Origin: Pseudomonas turukhanskensis
GTDB taxonomy: Bacteria > Pseudomonadota > Gammaproteobacteria > Pseudomonadales > Pseudomonadaceae
Assembly: GCF_027922365.1 (NCBI RefSeq)
Contig: NZ_BSFN01000001.1
Location: 447,671-511,670, forward strand
Length of the DNA stretch: 64,000 nt
Direction: 5' to 3'
The notes under the pieces are model-generated. The model did no database searches and was not told the DNA's origin. It worked only from the letters and a program-made list of their open reading frames with translations. Below, one piece after another: positions 1 to 8,969 of this stretch (its first letter is position 1; every line of letters begins with the position of its first letter). Both the position numbers and the translations under genes were made by a program.

Positions 1-70
1 CAACCGGTGCCAGCAGGCAGCCGGCGATCAGCGAAGTACAGGCCAGGCCAAGCAGTTTTTTGTTGTTCAT
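1..70 (-). CDS. Partial gene: N-terminus of a lipoprotein-like exported protein
   Basis: Only the first 23 codons are in the window; the gene runs off the left edge. They read as a lysine-containing start, a hydrophobic stretch and then L-I-A-G-C, which fits a lipobox with the cysteine at residue 18, so the product is probably an exported lipoprotein. A GGAGAG ribosome-binding site lies just upstream of the ATG. The function cannot be told from this fragment, and an ordinary signal peptide is the alternative. Confidence 0.55.
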   Translation of the reverse strand, partial: MNNKKLLGLACTSLIAGCLLAPV

Positions 71-178
71 GCGGTTCTCTCCAGTAGGGATCTGCGTGCA
101 GCGCATTTGGCTGCTGGAGGTACTACACACGGCAACGCTTTTTGGATGCAGCGGCGCAAAAATAATGCAGGCGGCCGG

Positions 179-1408
179 TTAACCGGCCTTGGCTCTCACC
201 GCTTCCAGTGCCTGCGCCAACGGCTGCGGCCGCCCAAGTAAATACCCCTGAATCTTATGCACCCCCAGCGCCCGCAAGGTCTCAAGCTCCTGCTGCGTCT
301 CAACCCCTTCGGCCACCACACTGCTCCCCGTCTCACGCGCAAAGGCGATCAACGAAGACGCCAGCGCCCGACGCTTGAAGTCGTTATCAACGCCCTGGGT
401 AATACTCATATCCAGCTTGATGATGTCCGGGCTCAGCTCCAGGATGTGCCGCATGCTCGCATACCCCGCCCCCGTGTCATCAATCGACAACCTGACCCCG
501 CGCTGGCGAAACGGCGCCAACGCCTGCTCCAGCCGCACATAGTCGGCCACCGCCGCATGCTCGGTAATCTCCAACACCAACCGCCGTGGCGGCAGGTTTT
601 GCAGCAGCGGCGTCAGCCTCCCGCTGTACACCAACTGCGGCGAGCAATTAAGCGCCAGGTAGGTGTGGCCCGGCAGGTCGGCGAGCGCTTTGACCGCCAG
701 TTGAATGGCCCGCAACTCCAGGTCTACACCCAGCCCGGCCTCGGCTGCTTCGAGAAACCATTTGTCCGGGCTGCGCTGGGGCTGCGTGTTGAAGCGCGCC
801 AGACACTCCCAGCCGCACAGCTCCAGCGTCTGCGAAGCCAGGATGGGCTGGTAGACGATGGTGGGTTGGTCGCCCGCCAGAATCTCGGAAATACGCCGAT
901 GCTTCTGCACCCGATCACGCACACGCTTGAGCTCGCTGTCGAGCTGATCGGCAATCAGGTCAGCAAACACGCGCATTACTTGCACGTCGCGCTCGCTCAA
1001 GGTCTCGTCTGCCACATAGCCGAAGCAGCAGAGGGTGCCGTAAAGGCGACCGTCGCCCAGCCAGATAGGCACGCTCAAATGTGCGCCGATGGGAATGGCG
1101 GTGGTTTCCGGCAGCTCCATGGCCAGCGGGCACAGCGAGGTGTCGGCGATCAGTTCCGGCAATAGCCCATCGACCACACGCTGGCAGTAGCCGGCCTGAG
1201 GCGCCAGGGTGTCACCGGGGTTGATGGGCGCCGGGCCCTCGGCGTCGACATGGGTGAACACGCGGTCGTCCACACGAAACTGGGCGATAAACGCGACGTC
1301 CATGCCCAAATGCGTGCGCAGGGCCCTGAGCACGCGGTCGATGTAGCTGGAATCAGAGATCCCTTGCGGTCTCAACGCGATTAGGTCGGCAAGTTGCGCG
1401 GCAGTCAT
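179..1408 (-). CDS. GAF-EAL domain cyclic-di-GMP phosphodiesterase
   Basis: Predicted cytoplasmic enzyme of about 409 residues that hydrolyses c-di-GMP. An N-terminal GAF-like sensor (roughly residues 15-165) is followed by an EAL domain. The conserved EAL-family positions are visible: the first motif as E-C-L (Ala replaced by Cys, metal-binding Glu kept), N in LNCSPQ, E in EITEH, the DD pair in DDTGAGYAS, K in IKLD, E in VAEGVET and Q in IQGYLLGRP, so it is probably active. I start at ATG 1408 because a GGAGG lies 8 bases upstream; the frame is open further up to 1543 but without a good ribosome-binding site. It is a single gene, not obviously linked to its neighbours. Confidence 0.85.
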   Translation of the reverse strand: MTAAQLADLIALRPQGISDSSYIDRVLRALRTHLGMDVAFIAQFRVDDRVFTHVDAEGPAPINPGDTLAPQAGYCQRVVDGLLPELIADTSLCPLAMELPETTAIPIGAHLSVPIWLGDGRLYGTLCCFGYVADETLSERDVQVMRVFADLIADQLDSELKRVRDRVQKHRRISEILAGDQPTIVYQPILASQTLELCGWECLARFNTQPQRSPDKWFLEAAEAGLGVDLELRAIQLAVKALADLPGHTYLALNCSPQLVYSGRLTPLLQNLPPRRLVLEITEHAAVADYVRLEQALAPFRQRGVRLSIDDTGAGYASMRHILELSPDIIKLDMSITQGVDNDFKRRALASSLIAFARETGSSVVAEGVETQQELETLRALGVHKIQGYLLGRPQPLAQALEAVRAKAG

Positions 1409-1594
1409 TCCATGAGCCTCCAGATATACAACACCTGAAACTAAAGCCCGAAACTTGGCAACTGGCCACTGCGGCCAACCTATTTTGCGACCGGATGCAG
1501 GTGAGTGTTCACACGGCGCGGGCGTTGGTTGCCTGTGGATCACGGCACCGGCGGAAAGTTGAAGGTTTTCGCGGCTGCCCGCGACGGGCTGTAG

Positions 1595-2488
1595 TCAGCC
1601 CAGCGGCGTAAATAGCCCCTGCAGCCAGAGGCAAAACACCTGCACGCCGGGGTGGCTGCGTTGCCCTTCGGCCACCGCCAGGCAGAAGGTTTCGCTCAGC
1701 AGCACCTGGTGGTCGAACGGTTTGACCAGCACGCCGGCGGCCAGGTAATCGGCGCAAGTCAGCGGGTCGCCAATGGCCACGCCCTGGCCGTCGACGGCCA
1801 TGCTCAGGCACGTGAGCGAGTCGTGCGCCGTGGTGGCCCGCGCGCTTTCATAGGGCAGGGCGTCGGCACTGGCGAGCCAGCGGCGCCAGGTGCTGCGGTC
1901 GCCTTCGTGAATCAGGGTGTGGTTGAGCAAATCGGCCGGGGTGCGCAGGGCCACGTCGCCATTGAGCAGGGCCGGACTGCACACCGGAAATTCCTCCATG
2001 CGCAGCAGAGGCTGGGCGGTGAAGCCGGGCCAGGGAGGGCTGCCAAAGATGATCTGCACATCGGCGCCGCTCCCCAGCGTGCTGCCGGTGAGGGTAAACA
2101 TCGAGGCACCGAGCTTGAGCTCCAGTTCGATATCCGGGTACTGCGCGCGAAATTGCGGCAGGCGTTTCACCAGCCAGGTGTGGGCAAAGGCGCCGTCCAC
2201 AAACAGGCTCAGGGTGCGGGCCCTGGGCAGCAGTTGCGCGGTGGCGCGGTGAATCTGCTGCATGGGTTTCTGAATCTGCGACAAGTACTGCTGCCCGCTA
2301 TCGGTCAGGGCCAGGCCGCGGTTGGTGCGGTGAAACAGCTGCACATCGAGTTGCGCTTCCAGTTGTTTGAGCTGGCGGCTGACGGCCGACTGGGTCAGGC
2401 ATAGTTCCTCGGCGGTGCGGCTGACGTTGAGGTAAGTCGCCGCCAGCACAAAGGTGCGCAAGGCATCGAGGGAAGGAAAGCGGGTCAT
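1595..2488 (-). CDS. LysR-family transcriptional regulator
   Basis: A 297-residue protein of normal LTTR length. The N-terminal winged helix-turn-helix is clear (LDALRTFVLAATYLNVSRTA followed by LTQSAVSRQLKQLE), and the rest matches a LysR substrate-binding domain of the GcvA-like branch (FPSLDALR start). It lies divergently from the desaturase/isomerase/binding-protein genes starting at 2627, with 138 bp between, the usual arrangement for a LysR regulator and its target. The inducer is unknown. Confidence 0.88.
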   Translation of the reverse strand: MTRFPSLDALRTFVLAATYLNVSRTAEELCLTQSAVSRQLKQLEAQLDVQLFHRTNRGLALTDSGQQYLSQIQKPMQQIHRATAQLLPRARTLSLFVDGAFAHTWLVKRLPQFRAQYPDIELELKLGASMFTLTGSTLGSGADVQIIFGSPPWPGFTAQPLLRMEEFPVCSPALLNGDVALRTPADLLNHTLIHEGDRSTWRRWLASADALPYESARATTAHDSLTCLSMAVDGQGVAIGDPLTCADYLAAGVLVKPFDHQVLLSETFCLAVAEGQRSHPGVQVFCLWLQGLFTPLG

Positions 2489-2626
2489 GGCGCGGCTCAG
2501 CGGCTGTTCTGGTATGCGTGCTAGTCATATCAGGCATGCTGTTTTTTTGATATCCCCCAAGCCTGGCTTTTTGTCACTCTGGGCCGCAAGAAATGCCTCG
2601 TGAGGGGCACCTGTCTGGAGAGTGGG

Positions 2627-3631
2627 ATGTTCAAGGAAACCCGCGGCGCCATGTACCACGGCCTGGCACTGGCCTATGTGCTGGCCGGTTATGGCCTGGG
2701 CATTGCCGGGCTGTTCAGCGCGCACCTGGCAATCAACCTGCTGGCCACCTTGTGGCTGGCGCACGCCATGATCATCGCCGGTTACCTGCTGCACGAATGC
2801 GCGCATAACACGGTGTTCAGAACCAATGAGCAAAACGCCCGGCTCGGCAAGTTGCTGACCTGGGTGACCGGCAGTTGCTACGGCACCTATGAAGACATCC
2901 GCTTCAAGCACTTTCGCCACCATGTGGATAACGCCGACATCATCTGGTTCGAGTACGACAAATGGTTTGCCCGCCACCCGCTGGTGCTGAAAACCATCCA
3001 GGTGCTGGAGTGGTTGTATATCCCCGCCCACGATGTGCTGATGCACGGCGTGATGGTGTTCGGCGCCTTTATCATTCCCCAGCGCAAAACGCAGCGTGCG
3101 CGCAACCTGGCGTTTATCGTGTTGCGTGGCAGCCTGTTCGCGGCGTTGCTGTGGTTTTTCCCGTTTGCCGCGTTGCTTTACGCCGTGGCCTATCTGCTGA
3201 TGATGACGGTGCTGCGTTTTATGGATGCGCCGCAGCATGACTACGGCGGCACGCCCACCCTGTTTGAAAAAGTGCCGGCGCCCTACAAAGGCGACCGCAC
3301 CTACGAACAGGCGCATACCTTCAGCAACCCGTTGTCGGTCCGCCACCTATGGGTGAATGTGCTGGTGCTCAATTTCGGCTTTCACAATGCCCACCACGCC
3401 AAACCGACCACGCCCTGGTACCGGCTGCCGGCTGTGCACCGCGAGCTGTATGGCGATCAGCAACAGATGCTGATTCCATTCTGGGCACAGGTAAAAAGCT
3501 TCCACCGGTTTCGTGTGTCGCGGGTGGTGATGATGGAAGGCCCGTCGGCGGATTCGTCGGACTACCTGCCACTGCTGCAAGCCGGGCATATCAGTGGTGG
3601 TAACGCCGCTTCGTTCCTTACCTCGTTTTGA
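2627..3631 (+). CDS. Membrane fatty-acid desaturase / hydroxylase family protein
   Basis: Integral-membrane di-iron enzyme of about 334 residues. The three histidine boxes of the desaturase superfamily are present: HECAH, HFRHH and NAHHAKP, separated by hydrophobic segments. Members of this superfamily desaturate or hydroxylate acyl chains, carotenoids or alkanes; the substrate here cannot be read off. I use ATG 2627, preceded by GGAG at 2617; an in-frame GTG at 2600 lacks a better site. The isomerase-like gene follows after 15 bp, so the two are very likely cotranscribed and probably controlled by the divergent LysR. Confidence 0.82.
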   Translation: MFKETRGAMYHGLALAYVLAGYGLGIAGLFSAHLAINLLATLWLAHAMIIAGYLLHECAHNTVFRTNEQNARLGKLLTWVTGSCYGTYEDIRFKHFRHHVDNADIIWFEYDKWFARHPLVLKTIQVLEWLYIPAHDVLMHGVMVFGAFIIPQRKTQRARNLAFIVLRGSLFAALLWFFPFAALLYAVAYLLMMTVLRFMDAPQHDYGGTPTLFEKVPAPYKGDRTYEQAHTFSNPLSVRHLWVNVLVLNFGFHNAHHAKPTTPWYRLPAVHRELYGDQQQMLIPFWAQVKSFHRFRVSRVVMMEGPSADSSDYLPLLQAGHISGGNAASFLTSF

Positions 3632-3646
3632 TGGGATAGCGGCCGC

Positions 3647-4498
3647 ATGCAAAAACTTGAAGTGTTTCAATCGCTGTGGGGCATGGAACTCAAGCACCCG
3701 ACACAGCCCGAACGCAGCCATGAAGAAAACTTCGCCATGGCGGCAGAGGCGGGGTTTGCCGGCATCTGCCTGGACCCCAATACCGATGAATTGCCCTACT
3801 ACCGCGAGACCGTGCCGCTGTTCGAAAAGTACGGTTTGAAAAGCATGGTCAACCTGTTTCCGCGGCGCATGGACGAGATGCAGCCGCTGCTGGAATTTGC
3901 CCGAGAGGTGAACGCGGTCAAGGTCAATACCATCGCCCAGGTGATGCCGGTGAGCGTGGCCGGCGCCATTCCCCTGATCAATCGCTGGTTGGAACAGGCA
4001 CGCGCGATGGGTTTTGATCTGCTGCTGGAAACCCATCGCAATGGCATCCTCAACGACCTGTATTTCACCCTCGAAGTGCTCGATGCCATTCCCGAGTTGC
4101 AGCTGACGGCCGACCTTTCGCACTTTGTGGTCGACCGCGAATTTCCCCTGCCTATCAGCGCCCGCGATCAGGGGTTTATCCAACGCATTCACGAACGCAC
4201 CGACTGCCTGCAAGGGCGTATCGCCACAGCCGAACAGGTGCAGATCCAGATCGGCTTTGCCCAGCATCAGCCCTGGGTGCAGCAGTTCCAAACCTGGTGG
4301 AAAGAGGGCATGGCCAGTTGGCGTGCGCGCAATGGCGCCGATGCCACCTGCGTGTTTCTCTGCGAACTGGGCCCGCCGCCCTATGCTATTACCGGCGCCG
4401 ACGGCCTGGAGCTGTCAGACCGCTGGCAGGAAGCGCTGACGATCAAGCGCTGGGCCGAAGCACTCTGGCAGCAACTGGAGGCTGAACCCACCCACTGA
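3647..4498 (+). CDS. Xylose-isomerase-like TIM-barrel protein (sugar phosphate isomerase/epimerase family)
   Basis: A 283-residue soluble protein of the AP-endonuclease/xylose-isomerase TIM-barrel type. Likely metal ligands are visible in order: E in LLETHR, D and H in ADLSHF, and E in CELGPP near the C-terminus. Such proteins isomerise, epimerise or dehydrate hydroxy or keto compounds. The start follows the desaturase stop by 15 bp and the polyamine-type binding protein begins 100 bp downstream, so it sits in a small unknown-substrate operon. Its exact reaction is not predictable. Confidence 0.75.
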   Translation: MQKLEVFQSLWGMELKHPTQPERSHEENFAMAAEAGFAGICLDPNTDELPYYRETVPLFEKYGLKSMVNLFPRRMDEMQPLLEFAREVNAVKVNTIAQVMPVSVAGAIPLINRWLEQARAMGFDLLLETHRNGILNDLYFTLEVLDAIPELQLTADLSHFVVDREFPLPISARDQGFIQRIHERTDCLQGRIATAEQVQIQIGFAQHQPWVQQFQTWWKEGMASWRARNGADATCVFLCELGPPPYAITGADGLELSDRWQEALTIKRWAEALWQQLEAEPTH

Positions 4499-4600
4499 TC
4501 CATTCTCTGAGCCGGCATTAGACCGGCCTTCGCGTTGCCGATTTGTACTGCCCGTTGTGCTGCACATAACAACCAAAAACACAGAACCGGGGTAGTTAGC

Positions 4601-5680
4601 ATGAGACTGATCGCATTGGGGTTGCTGGTGGGCATGGCGTTGCCGCTGCATGCCGAAGAGAAGGTGGTGAATATCTACAATTGGGGCGACTACGTCGGCC
4701 CGCAGGCGCTGAAAGACTTCGAAGCCGAGACCGGCATCAAAGTGCACTACGACACCTTCGACAGCCTGGAGATTCTGGAGAGCAAACTGCTCACCGGCCG
4801 CACCGGCTACGACGTGGTGTTCCCCACCAACACCATCGTCGGCCGCCTGTTGCCGGCCAAGGCGCTGCAACCGGTAGACCCGCAAACGCTCAAGGGCCTG
4901 GACAACATCGACCCGGAAATTCTCGCCAAATTTGCCCAGGTTGACCCCGGCAACCGCTACGCCGTGCCCTATACCTGGGGCACCACAGGCCTGGCGATGA
5001 ACCTGCAAGCCGTGCAAAAACGCATTCCCGATGCGCCCATCGACAGCCTCGATCTGCTGTTCAAACCCGAGTACGCCAGCAAACTCAAAGACTGCGGCAT
5101 CGCCGTGCTGGATGCCCCTCAGGAAGTGATCAGCATTGCCCTGAACTACCTCGGTAAATCGCCCTACAGCAAAGACCCCGCCGACCTCAAAGCGGCGCAG
5201 CAGTTGCTGGCTAAACTGCGCCCCAACGTGCGCTATATCGGCTACGGCACCCTGAGTACGGACCTGGCCAACGGCAACATCTGCATCGCACTGACCTACA
5301 GCGGCGACGCCAGCACCGCGCAAGCACAAGTGGCTGAAACCAAGCAGAACTTCGAAGTGATTTACCGCATTCCCCGTGAAGGCACGCTGATGTGGGCCGA
5401 CTCCATGGCCATGCCCGCCAACGCCCCGCACCCCGAAGCGGCCAAGGCCTTTATCGAATTTATGATGCGCCCCGCGTCGATGGCCGAGCTGACCAATTCG
5501 CTCTACTACGCCAACGCCAACAAGGCCTCCACGCCGTTGCTGGACAAGGCCGTGAGCGAAGACCCGAACATCTACCCGCCGCAGCAGGTGCGGGCGAAGT
5601 TGTTCAGCGAAGAGATGCTGCCGGCCAAGGTGCTGCGTGAGCGGACCCGCGCCTGGGCGGATTTTCGCGCGCAGAAGTGA
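4601..5680 (+). CDS. PotF/SpuD-like periplasmic polyamine-binding protein (orphan)
   Basis: A 359-residue ABC-type solute-binding protein. The N-terminus is a signal peptide with likely cleavage after LPLHA; the mature protein starts with the family hallmark NIYNWGDY, and shows YDVVFPTN, YAVPYTWGT and a DAPQE segment typical of putrescine/spermidine binders. No ATPase or permease gene is adjacent, so it either feeds a transporter encoded elsewhere (for example SpuFGH at 52.7-55.6 kb) or has a sensing role. ATG 4601 is chosen because it begins the signal peptide. The ligand is uncertain and need not be a polyamine. Confidence 0.85.
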   Translation: MRLIALGLLVGMALPLHAEEKVVNIYNWGDYVGPQALKDFEAETGIKVHYDTFDSLEILESKLLTGRTGYDVVFPTNTIVGRLLPAKALQPVDPQTLKGLDNIDPEILAKFAQVDPGNRYAVPYTWGTTGLAMNLQAVQKRIPDAPIDSLDLLFKPEYASKLKDCGIAVLDAPQEVISIALNYLGKSPYSKDPADLKAAQQLLAKLRPNVRYIGYGTLSTDLANGNICIALTYSGDASTAQAQVAETKQNFEVIYRIPREGTLMWADSMAMPANAPHPEAAKAFIEFMMRPASMAELTNSLYYANANKASTPLLDKAVSEDPNIYPPQQVRAKLFSEEMLPAKVLRERTRAWADFRAQK

Positions 5681-5699
5681 GGTCAGGTTGAAATCGCTT

Positions 5700-5758
5700 G
5701 GTGCGCGGCGCACACCCTACGGGTTCAACGCTGACAGGTAGGGTGTGCTCCGCGCACC
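5700..5758. repeat. Inverted repeat, GGTGCGCGGAGCACACCCTAC family
   Basis: Arms at 5700-5720 and 5738-5758 are complementary over 21 bp with one mismatch and flank an 18-base loop. It lies between the convergent binding-protein and esterase genes and could act as a bidirectional transcription end. A second, looser copy lies at 31879-31968. Confidence 0.75.
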
Positions 5759-5799
5759 AGGCGGCCTGACGGCGAACCGCCAAGGCTGGCATTGCGCCG

Positions 5800-7395
5800 T
5801 CAGCGGGGGGCGAAAGGTTTCAGCCAGTCTTCGCCCAACCAGCGCACCGGTGGCGGCGTGACCAACGCCGGCCCGGCCCGATAGCTGCTGGCCTGCTTCG
5901 GATCCCCCTTCCCGTCATAAGTCGCAACCGCCGGATACGGAAATACCTGGCGGCTCGCGCCTGTGCCCGGTACCTGGGTGACGATGCCCGCCGGTGCCTG
6001 CCCCTGTTCCACCCACTGCATCAATGGCGTCAGCAGGTCTAGTTGCGAAGGTCCTTCGCCGCCGGCGCAGTGGTACATGCCGGGCAGCAGGTACAAACGC
6101 TCGAATGCCTCCGTCTGCACGCTGCCCAACTGGCGATGTAACGCCTCGTGGTAGGCGATGCTGTTGAGCGGGGTAATGTGCTGGTCTGACCAGCCGTGCC
6201 ACAGCAGCAGCTTGTGCCCGGCGTTGGCGAAGGCCGACAGATCGGGATTGCTGGCGTCGTACAGCGGGTGCGTAACGCGCAATCGATCAAGCGTGGCGCG
6301 ATCAAATGGCAGGTCGGCGACGCGAAAACCTTCGGCCGGATTGGGCTCGAACACCACTGCGCTCAGGGCCTCCTGTGCCACCAGTTGGCTATTGGTGGGG
6401 TGCTCGGCGTTGCCGGGTACAAACAGTCCCCACGCCAACTCCGAGCCCGGTTGCGGGCCGCCGATGGTGAGGCGCTCGCCTGTGGCGCTGTCGCGGGGGC
6501 CGTCGTATAGACGCCGAACGGCGCCGATTTCAGCGTTGCTCAGGCAGGTCGCTGCATCGGCGCCCGGCGTGCATTGCAGCACCGACAGGTCCACCTGGCA
6601 GGCGCGCGGGTCGCTCAGCAGGCCATCGATCTGGTCGTCGAGGCCGTCGCATTGTTTCAGTACGGCCTGGTGCAGCAGCGGCAATTTGCTGGCCAGCAGA
6701 ATCGGCTTGCCGCTGTCGTCCAGGTTGGCCCTGGCCTGCCAGGGGTGATACAGGCCGTTTTGCACCACAAAAATCAGCGAGGGCGCGCCGGCAAGAATGC
6801 CGTCGAATTCGTCCGGGTAGCGTTGGGCTTGCATCAGTGCTTCGCGGCCGCCGTCGGAGCAGCCGCTGAAATACGAGAATGCCGGCGCCTGGCGATAGAA
6901 CTGGGCAATAAGCCGTTTCGCCGCCAGCGCCGTCAGGTGCACGCCGCGGTAGGCAAAGTCGATACGCTGCTGCGGGTCATGGCCAAAGGCACCGCCGGCG
7001 GTTTGGTGGCCCATGTCGGTGGTGGCCGTGGCAAAACCGCCGCTGGTGAGTGGTGCGCAACCGTCGGCGGCGAAGGTGGTGCTGACGAAATGCCCGCAGA
7101 AACCGCCGCAGCCGATTTGCAGGTAGCGCTGGTTCCAGGTGCGCAGCGGCAACTGCAGGCGAAAGCCGATGCTCGGCGCCAGCACGCCGACCACGGCGCA
7201 GACCGCACTGTTGTTGGCGGTGGTTTCCTTCGCCGTGGTAACCCGGCTGCCAGGACCGCCGATGGCGCTGAGGTCGAAGCCGGCCAGGGCGGCGCAAGCC
7301 ATGACCGGTTGCACCACGGGTAAGGGCGGCGCGGCGTGGGCGGCGGCACTTAGTACCAGCAGGCACAGCGCCTGAAATACGCTGCGCATGCGCAT
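5800..7395 (-). CDS. Secreted feruloyl esterase / tannase family hydrolase
   Basis: A 531-residue secreted or periplasmic serine esterase predicted to release ferulate or related hydroxycinnamates (or gallate) from plant esters. A signal peptide ends near SAAAHA. The tannase-family catalytic set is visible: nucleophile Ser180 in GCSDGG with its neighbouring Cys179, an Asp in WHGWSDQ and a His-Cys pair in MYHCAGG; in this family the two cysteines form a disulphide next to the active site. The start ATG (7393-7395) overlaps the stop of the MarR gene as ATGA, so the two are translationally coupled. Its position beside ech-vdh-fcs strongly suggests that it supplies ferulate. Confidence 0.85.
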   Translation of the reverse strand: MRMRSVFQALCLLVLSAAAHAAPPLPVVQPVMACAALAGFDLSAIGGPGSRVTTAKETTANNSAVCAVVGVLAPSIGFRLQLPLRTWNQRYLQIGCGGFCGHFVSTTFAADGCAPLTSGGFATATTDMGHQTAGGAFGHDPQQRIDFAYRGVHLTALAAKRLIAQFYRQAPAFSYFSGCSDGGREALMQAQRYPDEFDGILAGAPSLIFVVQNGLYHPWQARANLDDSGKPILLASKLPLLHQAVLKQCDGLDDQIDGLLSDPRACQVDLSVLQCTPGADAATCLSNAEIGAVRRLYDGPRDSATGERLTIGGPQPGSELAWGLFVPGNAEHPTNSQLVAQEALSAVVFEPNPAEGFRVADLPFDRATLDRLRVTHPLYDASNPDLSAFANAGHKLLLWHGWSDQHITPLNSIAYHEALHRQLGSVQTEAFERLYLLPGMYHCAGGEGPSQLDLLTPLMQWVEQGQAPAGIVTQVPGTGASRQVFPYPAVATYDGKGDPKQASSYRAGPALVTPPPVRWLGEDWLKPFAPR

Positions 7396-7865
7396 CAGCC
7401 TTCGCGGTACAGCCGGTTGAGCAAGGTGAGCAACTGCTCCCGCTCTTCCGCGCTCAAAGCGGCCGTGGCATCCAGGTCGCTTTGCACCACCACCTCTTTC
7501 AAGGTTTTCAGCATTTGCTCGCCGGCTTTGCTCAGGAACAGGCCGTAGGAGCGTTTGTCCGGGTTGCTGCGCACGCGCATTGCCAGGCCGCGTTCTTCCA
7601 GCTTGTTCACCATCAACACCGCTTGCGGTGGCTCGATGGCCAGGGCCTTGGCCAGGTCGGCCTGCATCAGGCCCGGAGACTGCTCGATGATGCTCAGCGC
7701 CGTGAACTGCGCAGGGCGAATGGCATGGCTTTCCAGGCGGGTGGCCAGGTGCTGCGAGATCTTCAGCTGTACCCGACGCATCACATACCCCACCAGGTTG
7801 CCTAAGGCGCTGTCGAGCGTGGCCGGGTCGGCTGGCGGCGCCTGGGTTTTGGCTTTGCGGGGCAT
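7395..7865 (-). CDS. ferR: MarR-family regulator of ferulate catabolism (FerR-like)
   Basis: A 156-residue winged-helix regulator of normal MarR length; the recognition region reads MQADLAKALAIEPPQAV and the wing KLEERGLAMRVRSNPDKR. It is divergent from ech-vdh-fcs across a 245-bp AT-rich gap containing a palindrome (8043-8061). In other bacteria MarR-type regulators next to these genes respond to feruloyl-CoA or related thioesters; that role is inferred here from position. It is cotranscribed with the esterase, so esterase expression probably shares its control. Confidence 0.85.
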   Translation of the reverse strand: MPRKAKTQAPPADPATLDSALGNLVGYVMRRVQLKISQHLATRLESHAIRPAQFTALSIIEQSPGLMQADLAKALAIEPPQAVLMVNKLEERGLAMRVRSNPDKRSYGLFLSKAGEQMLKTLKEVVVQSDLDATAALSAEEREQLLTLLNRLYREG

Positions 7866-8042
7866 GGAAAGGTCCTGAGGGCGGGGAAAACTGGTTAGGC
7901 ATGTTAATAATTTTTTGACTCGCCCGCACAGGTGTTCTTGCGATTTGGTTATTTAAATTAATCGATAACGTCAGTGTTTATCAGGGATTAGCTCTATTTT
8001 ATTGGGCTAAAGGCAGATATAAGGCGAGGAAAAATGAAAATA

Positions 8043-8061
8043 TAGTTAATTGACATAACTA
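8043..8061. promoter_or_regulatory. Candidate MarR operator upstream of the ferulate genes
   Basis: A perfect inverted repeat, TAGTTA-N7-TAACTA, lies 50 bp before the ech start in the AT-rich divergent region 7866-8110. Size and symmetry fit a MarR-family dimer site. No protein-binding evidence exists; the assignment is by position. The rest of the gap is AT-rich and must hold the two divergent promoters. Confidence 0.5.
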
Positions 8062-8110
8062 AAAAAGCGGCTTAATTTCGCCTCATCTAACCCAGACATG
8101 AGGCAGTGAC

Positions 8111-8941
8111 ATGAGTACCTACGAAGGCCGTTGGCAGACCGTGAAAGTGGACGTGGACGGGGGCATTGCCTGGGTCACGCTCAACCGCCCGGATAAGCGC
8201 AATGCCATGAGCCCCACCCTCAACCGCGAAATGGCCGACGTGCTGGAAACCCTGGAGCAGGACGCCGCAGCTCGCGTGCTGGTACTGACCGGTGCCGGTG
8301 AGTCGTGGACTGCCGGCATGGACCTCAAGGAGTACTTCCGCGAAGTGGACGCCGGCCCGGAAATCCTTCAGGAGAAAATCCGCCGCGAAGCCTCGTACTG
8401 GCAATGGAAGCTGCTGCGCATGTACACCAAGCCGACCATCGCCATGGTCAACGGCTGGTGCTTTGGTGGCGGCTTCAGCCCGCTGGTGGCGTGCGACCTG
8501 GCCATCTGTGCCGATGAAGCCACCTTCGGCCTGTCGGAAATCAACTGGGGTATTCCGCCGGGCAACCTGGTGAGCAAGGCCATGGCCGACACCTGCGGCC
8601 ACCGCGAGTCCCTGTACTACATCATGACCGGCAAAACCTTCGGCGGGCAGAAAGCCGCGGCCATGGGCCTGGTCAACCAGAGCGTGCCGTTGGCGCAGCT
8701 GCGTGAAACCGTGCTGGAGCTGGCCAACAATCTGCTGGAGAAAAACCCGGTGGTACTGCGCGCGGCCAAGATCGGCTTCAAGCGTTGCCGCGAACTCACC
8801 TGGGAGCAGAACGAGGATTACCTCTACGCCAAGCTCGATCAGTCGCGCCTGCTGGACACCGAAGGCGGCCGCGAGGAGGGCATGAAACAGTTCCTCGACG
8901 ACAAGAGCATCAAGCCGGGTCTGCAAGCCTATAAGCGCTGA
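8111..8941 (+). CDS. ech: p-Hydroxycinnamoyl-CoA (feruloyl-CoA) hydratase/lyase
   Basis: A 276-residue crotonase-fold enzyme that hydrates feruloyl-CoA and cleaves it to vanillin and acetyl-CoA (also p-coumaroyl- and caffeoyl-CoA). Residues known to matter in the Pseudomonas fluorescens enzyme fall at the same positions: Met70 and Tyr75 in GMDLKEY and Glu143 in FGLSE. The oxyanion-hole segment GWCFGGGFS is intact. It is the first of four plus-strand genes; vdh follows after 28 bp. Confidence 0.95.
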   Translation: MSTYEGRWQTVKVDVDGGIAWVTLNRPDKRNAMSPTLNREMADVLETLEQDAAARVLVLTGAGESWTAGMDLKEYFREVDAGPEILQEKIRREASYWQWKLLRMYTKPTIAMVNGWCFGGGFSPLVACDLAICADEATFGLSEINWGIPPGNLVSKAMADTCGHRESLYYIMTGKTFGGQKAAAMGLVNQSVPLAQLRETVLELANNLLEKNPVVLRAAKIGFKRCRELTWEQNEDYLYAKLDQSRLLDTEGGREEGMKQFLDDKSIKPGLQAYKR

Positions 8942-8969
8942 TCACGCCCTTAACCGCCAGGAGGTTTTC

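Noticed and set aside
4415..5713. 432-codon minus-strand frame
   Set aside because: Antisense to the binding-protein gene at 4601; biased composition (His/Gly/Val-rich), no motifs.
7396..7929. Long N-terminal extension of the esterase frame through the MarR gene
   Set aside because: The signal peptide begins at 7395 and the MarR gene occupies the upstream region on the same strand in another frame.
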